The translations under genes were made by a program, and so were the position numbers. Below the pieces are notes generated by a model. It ran no database searches. It had not been told where the DNA came from and worked only from the letters and a program-made list of their open reading frames with translations. This document shows positions 25,687-33,709 of a stretch of DNA of 64,000 nucleotides, in pieces; the stretch's first letter is position 1, and every line of letters starts with the position of its first letter. Origin of the DNA: Sphingomonas sp. 67-36 (GTDB taxonomy: Bacteria > Pseudomonadota > Alphaproteobacteria > Sphingomonadales > Sphingomonadaceae); the NCBI GenBank assembly GCA_001897375.1, contig MKSU01000028.1, forward strand, positions 1 through 64,000, in the 5' to 3' direction.

Positions 25687-26400
25687 ATGCGTCTGATCGT
25701 CTCTATCGCCGCCGCCGGCGCCGCGCTGGCCTCGATGCCGGCCCTCGCGGATTCCGCGATCCCCGAGGGCACCACGCTGGATGTCACCGCGACCGGCAAG
25801 GTGACGCGCACCCCGGATATCGCGACGACCCGCGCCAGCGTCGTCACCCAGTCGGCCACGGCCGGGGCGGCGCTGTCGGAGAATGCGACGCGCATGGCGC
25901 GGGTGATCCAGGCGCTGAAGGCGGCCGGGATCGCCGAGCGCGATATCGCGACCAGCAACGTCGGCCTCTCGCCGCAATATCGCTACCAGCAGAACGAGGC
26001 GCCGGTGATCACCGGCTATCAGGCCAGCAACACCGTTTCGGTGAAGTTCCGCGATATCGGCCGCAGCGGCGCGGCGCTCGACGCGCTGGTGAAGGCCGGG
26101 GCGAACCAGATCGACGGCCCGTCCATGTCGATCGACAAGCCGGAAAGCGCCTTCGACGAGGCGCGCGCCGACGCGGTGCGCATCGCCCGCGCCCGCGCCG
26201 AGCTTTACGCGAAGGCGACCGGGCTGCGCGTCGTGCGCATCGTCTCGATCAACGAAAATGGCGAGAGCGGTGACAATCCGCCGCGCCCGATGCCGATGAT
26301 GTATGCGCGGGTCGCCGCCGCGCCGGCCGCCGATACGCAGGTGATGCCCGGCGAGACCGATCTTTCGGTCAGCGTCGCGGTGCGCTTCCTGCTGCAATAG
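25687..26400 (+). CDS. SIMPL-domain (DUF541) periplasmic protein
   Basis: The 237-residue protein has a signal peptide (MRLIVSIAAAGAALAS, cleaved near ALA) and one SIMPL domain. Family features are LDVTATGKVTRTPDIA at the start, ISTSNVGL-like DIATSNVGLSPQY in the middle and DLSVSVAVRFLL at the end. Members have been linked to envelope stress and immune signalling in different organisms, with no fixed biochemical role. A start at 25678 (MDIMRL) is equally open. It is divergent from the efflux genes. A hairpin follows the stop. Confidence 0.85.
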   Translation: MRLIVSIAAAGAALASMPALADSAIPEGTTLDVTATGKVTRTPDIATTRASVVTQSATAGAALSENATRMARVIQALKAAGIAERDIATSNVGLSPQYRYQQNEAPVITGYQASNTVSVKFRDIGRSGAALDALVKAGANQIDGPSMSIDKPESAFDEARADAVRIARARAELYAKATGLRVVRIVSINENGESGDNPPRPMPMMYARVAAAPAADTQVMPGETDLSVSVAVRFLLQ

Positions 26401-26413
26401 CAGGCAGGCGGAC

Positions 26414-26437
26414 GGTCGCCCGGAGTGCCGGGCGACC
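26414..26437. terminator. 10-bp hairpin between convergent genes
   Basis: GGTCGCCCGG-agtg-CCGGGCGACC lies 14 bases after the SIMPL gene stop and 20 bases before the stop of the opposing GlsB-type gene. It has no long T-run on either side, so it may act in both directions but weakly. Confidence 0.5.
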
Positions 26438-26456
26438 GCCTCGCCTTAAGTTGCCG

Positions 26457-26714
26457 TCAGCGGACCGAGCCGCGACGGACCAGATTGACGATCGCCAGCA
26501 GGACGACCGCACCAAGCAGCGAGACGAGGAAGGAATAGACCGACAGGCCGGTCTGCCCGAAATTGCCGCCCGAGAAGATCAGGCCGCCGATGAAGGCGCC
26601 GACGATCCCGACGATGATGTTCAGGAAAATCCCCTGCTGCGCGTCCGTCCGCATGATGATGCTGGCGAGCCAGCCGATGACGCCGCCGATGATGAGCCAA
26701 AGAATGATACCCAT
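26457..26714 (-). CDS. GlsB/YeaQ/YmgE family membrane protein
   Basis: The 85-residue protein has three membrane helices with Gly-rich packing (GIILWLIIGGVIGWLASIIM, NIIVGIVGAFIGGLIFSGG, then FLVSLLGAVVLLAIVNLVRR). This is the pattern of the transglycosylase-associated/GlsB stress family. These are inner-membrane proteins often induced by stress, with unknown activity. AGGGGAG before the ATG at 26714 supports that start. Confidence 0.9.
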   Translation of the reverse strand: MGIILWLIIGGVIGWLASIIMRTDAQQGIFLNIIVGIVGAFIGGLIFSGGNFGQTGLSVYSFLVSLLGAVVLLAIVNLVRRGSVR

Positions 26715-26831
26715 GACGTTCTCCCCTGCGGTCACCCGGCATCTCCGGGCCGCGTAAGGGGATAAACGCCGAGGCCCGCTTTTGTTCCGGGTGCGCGACG
26801 GTAAGGCGGGGAGCGCGGCGCGCGGACATGG

Positions 26832-26906
26832 AAAAGGCGCCGGTGCGGCGCGCCATCCTTCCCGCTGTTGTCCGGATGCGGGAAGGATGGCGCGGGCACC
26901 GGCGCC
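26832..26906 (-). terminator. very long hairpin downstream of sciP
   Basis: Arms of 17 bp (26849-26865 with 26878-26894) pair perfectly around a 12-base loop. They are extended, after a small mismatch, by a further 11-bp perfect stem (26836-26846 with 26896-26906). In the leftward direction TTTTCC follows. It starts 34 bases past the sciP stop. A stem of about 28 bp is far longer than needed for termination. Confidence 0.6.
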
Positions 26907-26940
26907 GTCGGCGGCCCGGCGATGCCGGGCCGGTACGATC

Positions 26941-27240
26941 TCAATATTTCTGCTGGCGCTCGTACAGCGACTTGTAGTGCTGGATGCGCGTCACGCGCAG
27001 GCCGGGCATGCCCGACCGGTCGATCGCGCGCTGCCAGCCGGCGAACTCCTCGACGCTCAGCCCGTAACGCTCGCACACCTCGTCGACCGTCAGCAGCCCG
27101 CCGTTGACGGCGGCGACGACCTCGGCCTTGCGGCGCACCACCCAGCGCGTCGTGTCGGGTGGCGGCAGCGAGTCCAGCGTGAGTGGTTCACCAAGCGGCC
27201 CGATGACCCGTGCGGGTCGAATTTTCTGGTTCTCGATCAT
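26941..27240 (-). CDS. sciP: SciP-like CtrA inhibitor (DUF1153)
   Basis: The 99-residue protein matches the SciP/DUF1153 family closely. It has RPARVIGPLGEPLTLDSLPP near the start, TTRWVVRRKAEVVAAVNGG, an LTVDEVCERYGLSVEEF helix-turn-helix, and WQRAIDRSGMPGLRVTR. In Caulobacter SciP binds CtrA and blocks transcription of its targets in early cell cycle. Its presence suggests a CtrA-type circuit, which in sphingomonads often governs motility. It is followed by an unusually long hairpin. Confidence 0.9.
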   Translation of the reverse strand: MIENQKIRPARVIGPLGEPLTLDSLPPPDTTRWVVRRKAEVVAAVNGGLLTVDEVCERYGLSVEEFAGWQRAIDRSGMPGLRVTRIQHYKSLYERQQKY

Positions 27241-27348
27241 TACTCTAACCTTCGGTTCGGGGCGGGGGGCCCCCTCTCCAACTACGAGACCCCTGGCTTA
27301 GCGGGCAGGCTGTTGCCCCCTGCCTAAGCGGCACGGTAAACGGGAAAT

Positions 27349-27579
27349 TCATGCACCTTTCCAATCAGTCAGCGCACGCGCCATGCCACCGTTGAATGCC
27401 CCGTCGGCAGGTGCGAACCGATCCTCCGCGACCGCGCGGCTCGTCATCCGAGCGTGAGCGATCGCGGTCGGCGAGGCGGCCTGCCGCGCCGCGATCCGCA
27501 CCAGCAGCACTGCCAGATCGACCGGCAACAGCATCGCCGCATCGGCGGCCGTGTCGAATCTGCCGAAACTCAAATCCAT
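27349..27579 (-). CDS. 76-residue hypothetical protein
   Basis: The small Ala-rich protein starts [20 protein letters not shown] and has no membrane segment or recognised motif. AAAGGG lies six bases before the ATG. The gene precedes sciP on the same strand by about 110 bases, with an imperfect hairpin between them (about 27296-27329). It may belong with CtrA/motility functions as neighbour of sciP, but this is conjecture. Confidence 0.5.
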   Translation of the reverse strand: MDLSFGRFDTAADAAMLLPVDLAVLLVRIAARQAASPTAIAHARMTSRAVAEDRFAPADGAFNGGMARALTDWKGA

Positions 27580-27727
27580 CGCGGCCCTTTTCGCGTTGCA
27601 CGCCTTCCCGGCAGGCGCGGATGCGGTTCTACGCGGCTATGCTGAAGGTCCCGTAAAGGCGCCGGAAACGCTTCATTCACCAAGGTTACTTTGCGTCCGC
27701 GCGCGCTCTCCTGTATCGGCGCGGGCG

Positions 27728-28831
27728 ATGGATCAGGCGGATTTCCAGCTCGGCGAGGGCCTTTCGGGCAAGCGCATCGTCGTCGCCATGTCGGGCGGGG
27801 TCGACAGCTCGGTGGTGGCCGCGCTCGCCCATGCGACCGGCGCGGAGACGATCGGCGTGACGCTCCAGCTATACGACCATGGCGAAGCGGTGGGCCGCAC
27901 CGGCTCGTGCTGCGCCGGGCGCGACATCCGCGACGCGCGCGCGGTGTGCGACCGGCTGGGCATCGCGCATTACGTGTTCGATCATGAATCGCGCTTCCGC
28001 GAGACGGTGGTGGACCGGTTCGCCGACGAATATCTCGCCGGGCGCACCCCGATCCCCTGCGTCCAGTGCAACATGGGGCCGAAGTTCACCGACCTGTTCG
28101 CGCTGGCCCGCGATCTCGGCGCGGATTGCCTCGCGACCGGCCATTACGTTCGTCGCGTTATCGGCACGGAAGGCCCCGAACTGCATCGCGGCCTCGATCC
28201 GGCGCGCGACCAGAGCTATTTCCTGTTCGCGACGACGCGCGCGCAGCTCGATTTCCTGCGCTTCCCGCTCGGTGCGCTACCCAAGGCGCGGGTGCGCGAG
28301 ATCGCCGCCGGACTCGGCCTCGGCGTCGCGGCCAAGCCCGACAGTCAGGACATCTGCTTCGTCCCCGATCGCGATTATGCCGGCCTCGTCCGCAAGCTCA
28401 GGCCCGAGGCGGACACGGCGGGCGAGATCGTCGATCTGGAGGGGCGCACGCTCGGCCGGCATCGCGGCATCATCCACTTCACCGTCGGCCAGCGGCGCGG
28501 GCTGGAGATCGGCGGCACGCCCGAGCCGCTCTATGTCGTGCGCGTCGACGCGGCGGAGAAGAAGGTGGTGGTCGGCCCGCGCGCCGCGCTGGCGGTGGGC
28601 GCCGCGCGGCTGGAGCGGATCAACGTCCTCGGCCCGCTTGATGCCCCGCTCAACGCCAGGGTGCGCTCGATGGCGAAGCCGGTCCCGGCGCGACTGTCGG
28701 GCGATCGGCTGGTTTTCGAGGCGCCCGAATATGGCGTCGCGCCGGGTCAGGCGGCGGTGCTCTATGACGGCGACCGCGTACTCGGCGGCGGCTGGATCGC
28801 GGGGACGGAGGCGGCGGCGCTGGCAGCCTAG
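27728..28831 (+). CDS. mnmA: tRNA-specific 2-thiouridylase MnmA
   Basis: The 367-residue enzyme has the PP-loop [12 protein letters not shown] (21-32), the catalytic cysteine motif [20 protein letters not shown], and [13 protein letters not shown] in the C-terminal half. It thiolates U34 of tRNA Lys, Glu and Gln using a sulfur relay and ATP. The ATG at 27728 is favoured over the long upstream frame because homologues begin close to the PP-loop. The gene stands alone. Two repeat-type hairpins follow the stop. Confidence 0.95.
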   Translation: MDQADFQLGEGLSGKRIVVAMSGGVDSSVVAALAHATGAETIGVTLQLYDHGEAVGRTGSCCAGRDIRDARAVCDRLGIAHYVFDHESRFRETVVDRFADEYLAGRTPIPCVQCNMGPKFTDLFALARDLGADCLATGHYVRRVIGTEGPELHRGLDPARDQSYFLFATTRAQLDFLRFPLGALPKARVREIAAGLGLGVAAKPDSQDICFVPDRDYAGLVRKLRPEADTAGEIVDLEGRTLGRHRGIIHFTVGQRRGLEIGGTPEPLYVVRVDAAEKKVVVGPRAALAVGAARLERINVLGPLDAPLNARVRSMAKPVPARLSGDRLVFEAPEYGVAPGQAAVLYDGDRVLGGGWIAGTEAAALAA

Positions 28832-28832
28832 A

Positions 28833-28896
28833 GCGATTTCGAGGCAGGTGGAAACGCAGTTCAGCGCAGCTAATCACCTGCCGGCTCGGAAATCGC
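28833..28896. repeat. intergenic inverted repeat after mnmA
   Basis: GCGATTTCgaGGCAGGTG pairs with CACCTGCCggctcGGAAATCGC around a 24-base centre. Two eight-pair stems are separated by an internal loop. It begins two bases after the mnmA stop and may serve as its terminator or be a dispersed repeat. Confidence 0.5.
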
Positions 28897-28916
28897 GGCA
28901 AACAAAGAAAATAAAA

Positions 28917-28957
28917 TAGAGCGGCGGTCCGATGCAATCGGATCGACAACCGCTCTA
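28917..28957. repeat. REP-like palindromic element (TAGAGCGG...CCGCTCTA)
   Basis: Outer arms TAGAGCGG and CCGCTCTA (28917-28924, 28950-28957) enclose an inner stem TCCGAT-gca-ATCGGA (28928-28942). The stop codon of the transporter gene at 28955 lies inside the right arm. The form is that of a REP-like dispersed intergenic repeat. That similar elements are common in sphingomonads is my recollection, not something shown here. Confidence 0.55.
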
Positions 28958-30505
28958 GTCCGCCGCGATCGGCCCGTCGTGCGGCGCGGGCCTGCGGGTG
29001 AACCACACCACTACGACCAGCGCCGCGGACAGCCACGCCGAGAGCCGGAACAGATCGGTCGAGGCGAGCAGATACGCCTGACCCACCATCTGCCGCGTCA
29101 CCGCCGCGGCGGCCTGCGTCGCGTCGAGGCCAATGTGCGCCAGCCCCTCCACCGACAGGCGGTAAGGCATGTTGTTGCCGACCGCCTCCGCCAGCCGACT
29201 CTGGTGCAGCGCCTCGCGCCGGTCCCAGCCGGTCGTGATGATCGAGGCGGCGAAGGCGCCCGCCACGATGCGCGCGAAGTTCGAGATGCCGGTCGCCGAG
29301 GGGATCTTCTCCGGCGGGATGCGATCGAGCGAGATCGTCACCATCGACAGGAAGAAGGTCGCCATCGACACGCCCTGGACCAGCAGCGGCAGCATGAAGT
29401 CCCAGAAGCTCGCCGTGGTCGTATAGCCCGATCGCATCCAGTAGCTGATCGCGAAGCCGACGAAGGCGATCGTCGCGAGGATGCGCGCATCGACCTTCCC
29501 CGCCGCGCGCGCCACGAACGGCGTCAGCACCACCGCCACCACCCCACTAGGTGCGGCGACGAGCCCGGCCCATGTCGCGGTATAGCCGAGCTGCGTTTGC
29601 ATCCACAGCGGCAGGAGCAGGATGTTGGCGAAGAACACCGCATAGCCGAGGCAGAAGGCGAGCGTGCCGATCGCGAAATTCCAGTTGGCGAACAGCGACA
29701 GGTCGACCGTCGGGTGATCGTCGGTCAGCTCCCAGATCAGCCAGGCGACGAAGCTGATTGCGGCGACGACGGCCAGCACGACGATCGTCGTGTCGTTGAA
29801 CCAGTCCGCGTTCTTGCCGAGATCGAGCATGATCTGGAGCGAGCCGACCCATGCCACCAGCAGCCCCAGCCCGACCGTGTCGATCGGCGCCTTGACGGTC
29901 GGCGTCTCGCGCTTCGCGAGGTTCGGCCAGCAGATGCCGACGACGATGAAGCCGATCGGCACGTTGATCAGGAAGATCCAGCTCCAGTGGTAATTGTCGG
30001 AGATATAGCCGCCGAGGATCGGCCCCATGATCGGCGCGACCAGCGTCGTCATCGACCAGATGCCGAGCGCCTGCGCGCGCTTGTGCGGCGGAAAGACCGA
30101 GATGAGCAGCGCCTGGCTACCCGGCATCATCGGGCCGGAGACCCCGCCCTGCAGCACGCGGAAGAAGATCAGCGACGGCAGGCTCCACGCGATGCCGCAC
30201 AGGAACGAGGCGATCGTGAACAACACGAGCGAGGCGCAGAACGTCCGCACCACGCCGAACCGCCGCATCAGCCAGCCGGTCAGCGGCACCGAGATGCCGT
30301 TGGCGACCGCGAAGGCGGTGATGATCCACGTCGAATTATCGCTCGATACGCCGAGGTTGCCGGCGATCGTGGGCAGCGACACGTTGGCGATCGTGCTGTC
30401 GAGCACCATCATGAAGGTGCCCATCGCCAGCCCGATGGCGACGAGCGCCAGCCGCGCGCCGTGGAGCGGCGGCGGACCGGCGGGAGCGGCGGCGGCATCG
30501 GCCAT
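28955..30505 (-). CDS. EmrB-like MFS multidrug efflux permease (DHA2, 14 TM)
   Basis: The 516-residue protein has 14 predicted membrane helices and DHA2-family motifs: MMVLDSTIANVSLPTIAGNL, WIITAFAVANGISVPLTGWL, RRFGVVRTF, and motif C region LVAPIMGPILGGYISDNYHW. It pairs with an EmrA-type adaptor and an outer-membrane factor to pump hydrophobic drugs out across both membranes. It is the last gene of the MarR-regulated operon. Its stop codon falls in a REP-like repeat. Confidence 0.9.
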   Translation of the reverse strand: MADAAAAPAGPPPLHGARLALVAIGLAMGTFMMVLDSTIANVSLPTIAGNLGVSSDNSTWIITAFAVANGISVPLTGWLMRRFGVVRTFCASLVLFTIASFLCGIAWSLPSLIFFRVLQGGVSGPMMPGSQALLISVFPPHKRAQALGIWSMTTLVAPIMGPILGGYISDNYHWSWIFLINVPIGFIVVGICWPNLAKRETPTVKAPIDTVGLGLLVAWVGSLQIMLDLGKNADWFNDTTIVVLAVVAAISFVAWLIWELTDDHPTVDLSLFANWNFAIGTLAFCLGYAVFFANILLLPLWMQTQLGYTATWAGLVAAPSGVVAVVLTPFVARAAGKVDARILATIAFVGFAISYWMRSGYTTTASFWDFMLPLLVQGVSMATFFLSMVTISLDRIPPEKIPSATGISNFARIVAGAFAASIITTGWDRREALHQSRLAEAVGNNMPYRLSVEGLAHIGLDATQAAAAVTRQMVGQAYLLASTDLFRLSAWLSAALVVVVWFTRRPAPHDGPIAAD

Positions 30506-30532
30506 GACGATCGGCCCCTTACCCGCGCCGGC

Positions 30533-31729
30533 TCAGCGGTTCGCCGCGATGATCTGGCGGATGCGCGCCTCGACGGCGGGGTCGCCCGCGTCGGTCGCCA
30601 CGTCGCCGCGATAGGGTGCCGCCGCCTGCTGCGCGAGTTGCGCGCCGGAGCGATCGGCGGTGTCCACGGTGGTCGTCACCGACAGGCCGACGCGTAGCGG
30701 GTTCTTCTCCAGCTCCTTCGGATCGAGCGCGATGCGCACCGGCACGCGCTGGACGATCTTGATCCAGTTGCCGCTGGCGTTCTGCGGCGGCAGCAGCGCG
30801 AAGGCGTTGCCGCTGCCCGCGCCCAGCCCGACGACGCGGCCGTGATAGACGATCTTGCCGCCATACATGTCCGACACGACCTTGACCGGCTGGCCGATGC
30901 GCAGGTCACGAAGCTGCGTCTCGCGGAAATTGGCGTCGATCCACACGCGGTTGAGCGGCACCACGGCCATCAGCGGCGTGCCGGCCTGGATCTGCTGGCC
31001 GACCTGCACGGTGCGCTGCGCCACCACGCCGTCGATCGGCGCGACGATGTGCATGTGGCTGCGCGTGATCGCCGCGCGGCGATAGGCCGCGATCGCCGCC
31101 ATCACCGCCGGATTGGTATTGACGGCGGTGCCCGCCACCGCGCTCTGCGCCTGCGCCTCCTGCGCGCGGGCGAGGTTGAGCGTCGCGCTCGCCACCTTCA
31201 CCGCGTCCGCCGCGTGGCTCAATTCCTCGCCGGAGATCGCGCCCGCGCCGGCGGCGGCCTTGCGGCGGCCATAGTCCGCCTGCGCCGCCGAAAGCTGCGC
31301 CTGCGCCTGGATCACCGCCGCGCCCGACGCGCCGACCTTCGAGAAATCGGCGCGGGTGGCGCGCACCGCGCGGGCCAGTTCCGCCTCGGCCGAGGCGAGA
31401 TTGACGTCGGCGGTCGCCGGATCGAGGTCGATCAGCGGCTCGCCGGCCTTCACCGCCTGCGTATTGTCGGCGTGGAGCGAGACGACCGTGCCCGCGTCGC
31501 GCGCGGTGATCGCCACCACGTCGCCCGCGACATAGGCGTCGTCGGTTTCCTCGGACGGCGGCGCGAGCAGCACGCCGAAGATCAGCCACCCCAGCCCGGC
31601 GAACGCCACGATCACCGCGAGCGCGGTCAGCAGGCGTTTGCGCAGCCGCGCCCTGTCGCCGTTGGCGGTGGCGGCGGCGGCAGGCGGCGGCGCGCCGTTC
31701 GTGGAAGCGGGGGTTTCTGCGTCGGTCAT
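30533..31729 (-). CDS. EmrA-like HlyD-family efflux adaptor
   Basis: The 398-residue protein has a single N-terminal membrane helix (LLTALAVIVAFAGLGWLIFG), a lipoyl-like part (DAGTVVSLHADNTQAVKAGE), a long coiled hairpin and a beta-barrel. HMHIVAPIDGVVAQRTVQVG is the typical second lipoyl half. It connects the MFS pump to the NodT-like outer channel. Its start overlaps the stop of the outer-membrane gene (31726-31729), and the pump gene follows after 27 bases. Confidence 0.9.
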   Translation of the reverse strand: MTDAETPASTNGAPPPAAAATANGDRARLRKRLLTALAVIVAFAGLGWLIFGVLLAPPSEETDDAYVAGDVVAITARDAGTVVSLHADNTQAVKAGEPLIDLDPATADVNLASAEAELARAVRATRADFSKVGASGAAVIQAQAQLSAAQADYGRRKAAAGAGAISGEELSHAADAVKVASATLNLARAQEAQAQSAVAGTAVNTNPAVMAAIAAYRRAAITRSHMHIVAPIDGVVAQRTVQVGQQIQAGTPLMAVVPLNRVWIDANFRETQLRDLRIGQPVKVVSDMYGGKIVYHGRVVGLGAGSGNAFALLPPQNASGNWIKIVQRVPVRIALDPKELEKNPLRVGLSVTTTVDTADRSGAQLAQQAAAPYRGDVATDAGDPAVEARIRQIIAANR

Positions 31730-33150
31730 TGCTGGGTGTTCCGTGAAGGATCGAAGCCGCCGCCGAGCGCCTCGGCGAGTTGGGCACGCGCGGCAAGCGC
31801 GTCGATGGCGAGATTGGTTTCGGCAAGCTGCGCGTCGAGCAGCCGCACGTCGGTGTCGATCAGGTCGAGCCGCGAGGCGAGGCCGCTGGATACGCGGATG
31901 CCGTTGAGCCGCGCGGTCTCGGCATAGCCGCGCACGACATCGCCCTGCCTGGCGCGCTCGGCGTCGGCGGCGCGGATCTTCGCCACCGCGTCCGCCGCCT
32001 CGCGCACCGCGCCGACCACCTTGCTGTTATAGTCTGCGACGGCGAGATCCAGCCCGGCGGTGGCATTGGCGAGATCGGCCTTGAGCCGCCCGTTGTCGAA
32101 GATCGGCAGATGGATCGCCGCCCCGCCCCCGGCCACGCCCGAATTCGTGTCGAACATGTTGCCGAGACCGAGCGCCTGAAGCCCGGCCAGCGCGGAGATG
32201 TTGACGTTGGGATAGAAAGCGCGCCGCGCGACCTGCCGCCCCGCCGCCGCCGCCGCGATCCGCGCCTGCGCCGCCGCGATGTCGGCGCGACGGGCGAGCA
32301 GGTCCGCCGGGATCGTCGCCGGCAGCGGCAGGCCGGCATCCGCCGCGACGCTGGTCGCCCCGATCGTCGCCGAATAGTCCGCCCCGCGCCCGGCAAGCGC
32401 CGCCAGCGCGTTAACCGCCAGCGCGCGCGCGGCATGGGCGCGGGTCAGCGCCAGCCCGGCCTGCGCGAGCAGGGTGTTCGCCGCCTCGCGATCGAGCTTG
32501 CTGGCAAGGTTGCTGCGGATGCGCACGTCGATCAGCCTCAGCGACTGGTTGCGCGCCGCGATCGTGCGCTCGGCCAGCGCCGCCTGCCGTTCGGCGCGCA
32601 CCACCTCCAGATAGGTCGAGACGATCGCGCCCTGCAGCATCAGCCGCGCCGCATCCGCGTCCAGCGCCGCCGCGCGCGTCGAGGCGCGCGCGACTTCGAT
32701 TGCCGCCTTCTGCCGCCCGAACAGATCGAGGTTCCACTCCAGCCCGGCCTGCACATTGCCGAGGAAGCGCACCGTCCCGCCATAGGGCGGCGGATAGATA
32801 TAGGTGCCGGACAGGCGCTGCTCCATGCCGTTGGCGTCGAACGCGACGTTCGGCCCGTCCTCCGCCCGGCGCGAGGCGAGCGCCGCCTGCGCCTGCCGCA
32901 CGCGCGCCGCCGCCGCGTCCAGCGTCGGATTGCCGGCCAGCGCATCGGCGAGGATGCGGTCGAGCTGCCGGTCGCCCAGCGCGCGCCACCATTGCGCATC
33001 GACCGTCGGGGCGCTCGCATCGACGAGGCCGAGATCGGCCGGCGCCTTCGCGTTCACCGCCGGGCGCGTGTCGGGCGGGGTGCAGCCAGCCAGCGCCGCG
33101 CCGGCCATCAGCATCGCGCCAATCGTCCTCATGCTCGTCAGGCGTTGCAT
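31726..33150 (-). CDS. NodT/OprM-type outer-membrane efflux lipoprotein
   Basis: The 474-residue protein has a lipoprotein signal (MLMAGAALAGC) and two repeated outer-membrane efflux domains. Landmarks include WWRALGDRQLDRILADAL, AGLEWNLDLFGRQKAAIEVA, LIDVRIRSNLASKLDREAAN, and in the second half RAFYPNVNISALAGLQ. It forms the trimeric outer-membrane duct of the EmrAB-type pump. The start at 33150 lies 13 bases inside the marR gene end, so translation is coupled to the regulator. Confidence 0.9.
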   Translation of the reverse strand: MQRLTSMRTIGAMLMAGAALAGCTPPDTRPAVNAKAPADLGLVDASAPTVDAQWWRALGDRQLDRILADALAGNPTLDAAAARVRQAQAALASRRAEDGPNVAFDANGMEQRLSGTYIYPPPYGGTVRFLGNVQAGLEWNLDLFGRQKAAIEVARASTRAAALDADAARLMLQGAIVSTYLEVVRAERQAALAERTIAARNQSLRLIDVRIRSNLASKLDREAANTLLAQAGLALTRAHAARALAVNALAALAGRGADYSATIGATSVAADAGLPLPATIPADLLARRADIAAAQARIAAAAAGRQVARRAFYPNVNISALAGLQALGLGNMFDTNSGVAGGGAAIHLPIFDNGRLKADLANATAGLDLAVADYNSKVVGAVREAADAVAKIRAADAERARQGDVVRGYAETARLNGIRVSSGLASRLDLIDTDVRLLDAQLAETNLAIDALAARAQLAEALGGGFDPSRNTQQ

Positions 33151-33602
33151 GGCCCGGCCTTCTCCATCGATGTCCTGAGCCGTCGCAGCACCGTCAACAG
33201 CGCGTCGACCTCCGACTCGTTCCAGTCGCCGAGCCAGTGGTTCCAGCATTCGATCACCTTGCGCCGCCCGCGCATCGCAACCTCATAGCCCTCCCGCGTC
33301 AGCGCGAGGCGGACGATGCGGCGATCGTCCTCCGCCCGCGTCCGCTCCACCCAGCCACGCTCCTCCAGCGTGTCGATCAGCCGCGTCATCGCGCCCTTGT
33401 CGTGGGCGAGCTGGCGGGCAAGCTCGGCGCAGGTGTCGGCGAAATGGAAGTGCAGCGAGACCATCGCCATCCACTGCGAGGCGTTCAATCCCTCCGCCGC
33501 CAGCGCCCGCTCCAGCCCGGCCATGCTCATCTGGTTGATCAGCCGCACGAGATAGCCCGGCGACGAATCTGGGATGAAATTGGATTCGTTGAACGGATGC
33601 AT
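33138..33602 (-). CDS. MarR-family transcriptional regulator
   Basis: The 154-residue protein has the winged helix of MarR repressors: GLNASQWMAMVSLHFH, ELARQLAHDKGAMTRLIDTL, EERGWVERTRAEDDRRIVRL and ALTREG. It probably represses the efflux operon that it heads. The ATG at 33602 is favoured over 33650 because an operator-like palindrome lies directly upstream and would otherwise be coding. Confidence 0.88.
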   Translation of the reverse strand: MHPFNESNFIPDSSPGYLVRLINQMSMAGLERALAAEGLNASQWMAMVSLHFHFADTCAELARQLAHDKGAMTRLIDTLEERGWVERTRAEDDRRIVRLALTREGYEVAMRGRRKVIECWNHWLGDWNESEVDALLTVLRRLRTSMEKAGPCNA

Positions 33603-33604
33603 TT

Positions 33605-33620
33605 GGTTGCCTTGGCAACC
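33605..33620. promoter_or_regulatory. MarR-type operator palindrome
   Basis: GGTTGCC-TT-GGCAACC is a perfect 7-bp inverted repeat two bases upstream of the MarR start codon. An imperfect second copy (GCCTTGGCA) follows at 33624-33632. Position and symmetry fit an autoregulatory MarR site that also controls the efflux genes. It lies about 90 bases from the divergent M16 protease gene and could affect it. Confidence 0.6.
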
Positions 33621-33709
33621 ATTGCCTTGGCAGTCAACCGCTCTTTTCACCGGCTTTACGCCGCTTCGTCGCGGCCCTAGCGTTCGCGGCGATCCACAGG
33701 AGTCCCCGC

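Noticed and set aside
27296-27329. Imperfect hairpin (GCTTAG...TAAGC) between sciP and the upstream small gene
   Set aside because: It has a bulge and no T-run; it was not strong enough to call a terminator.
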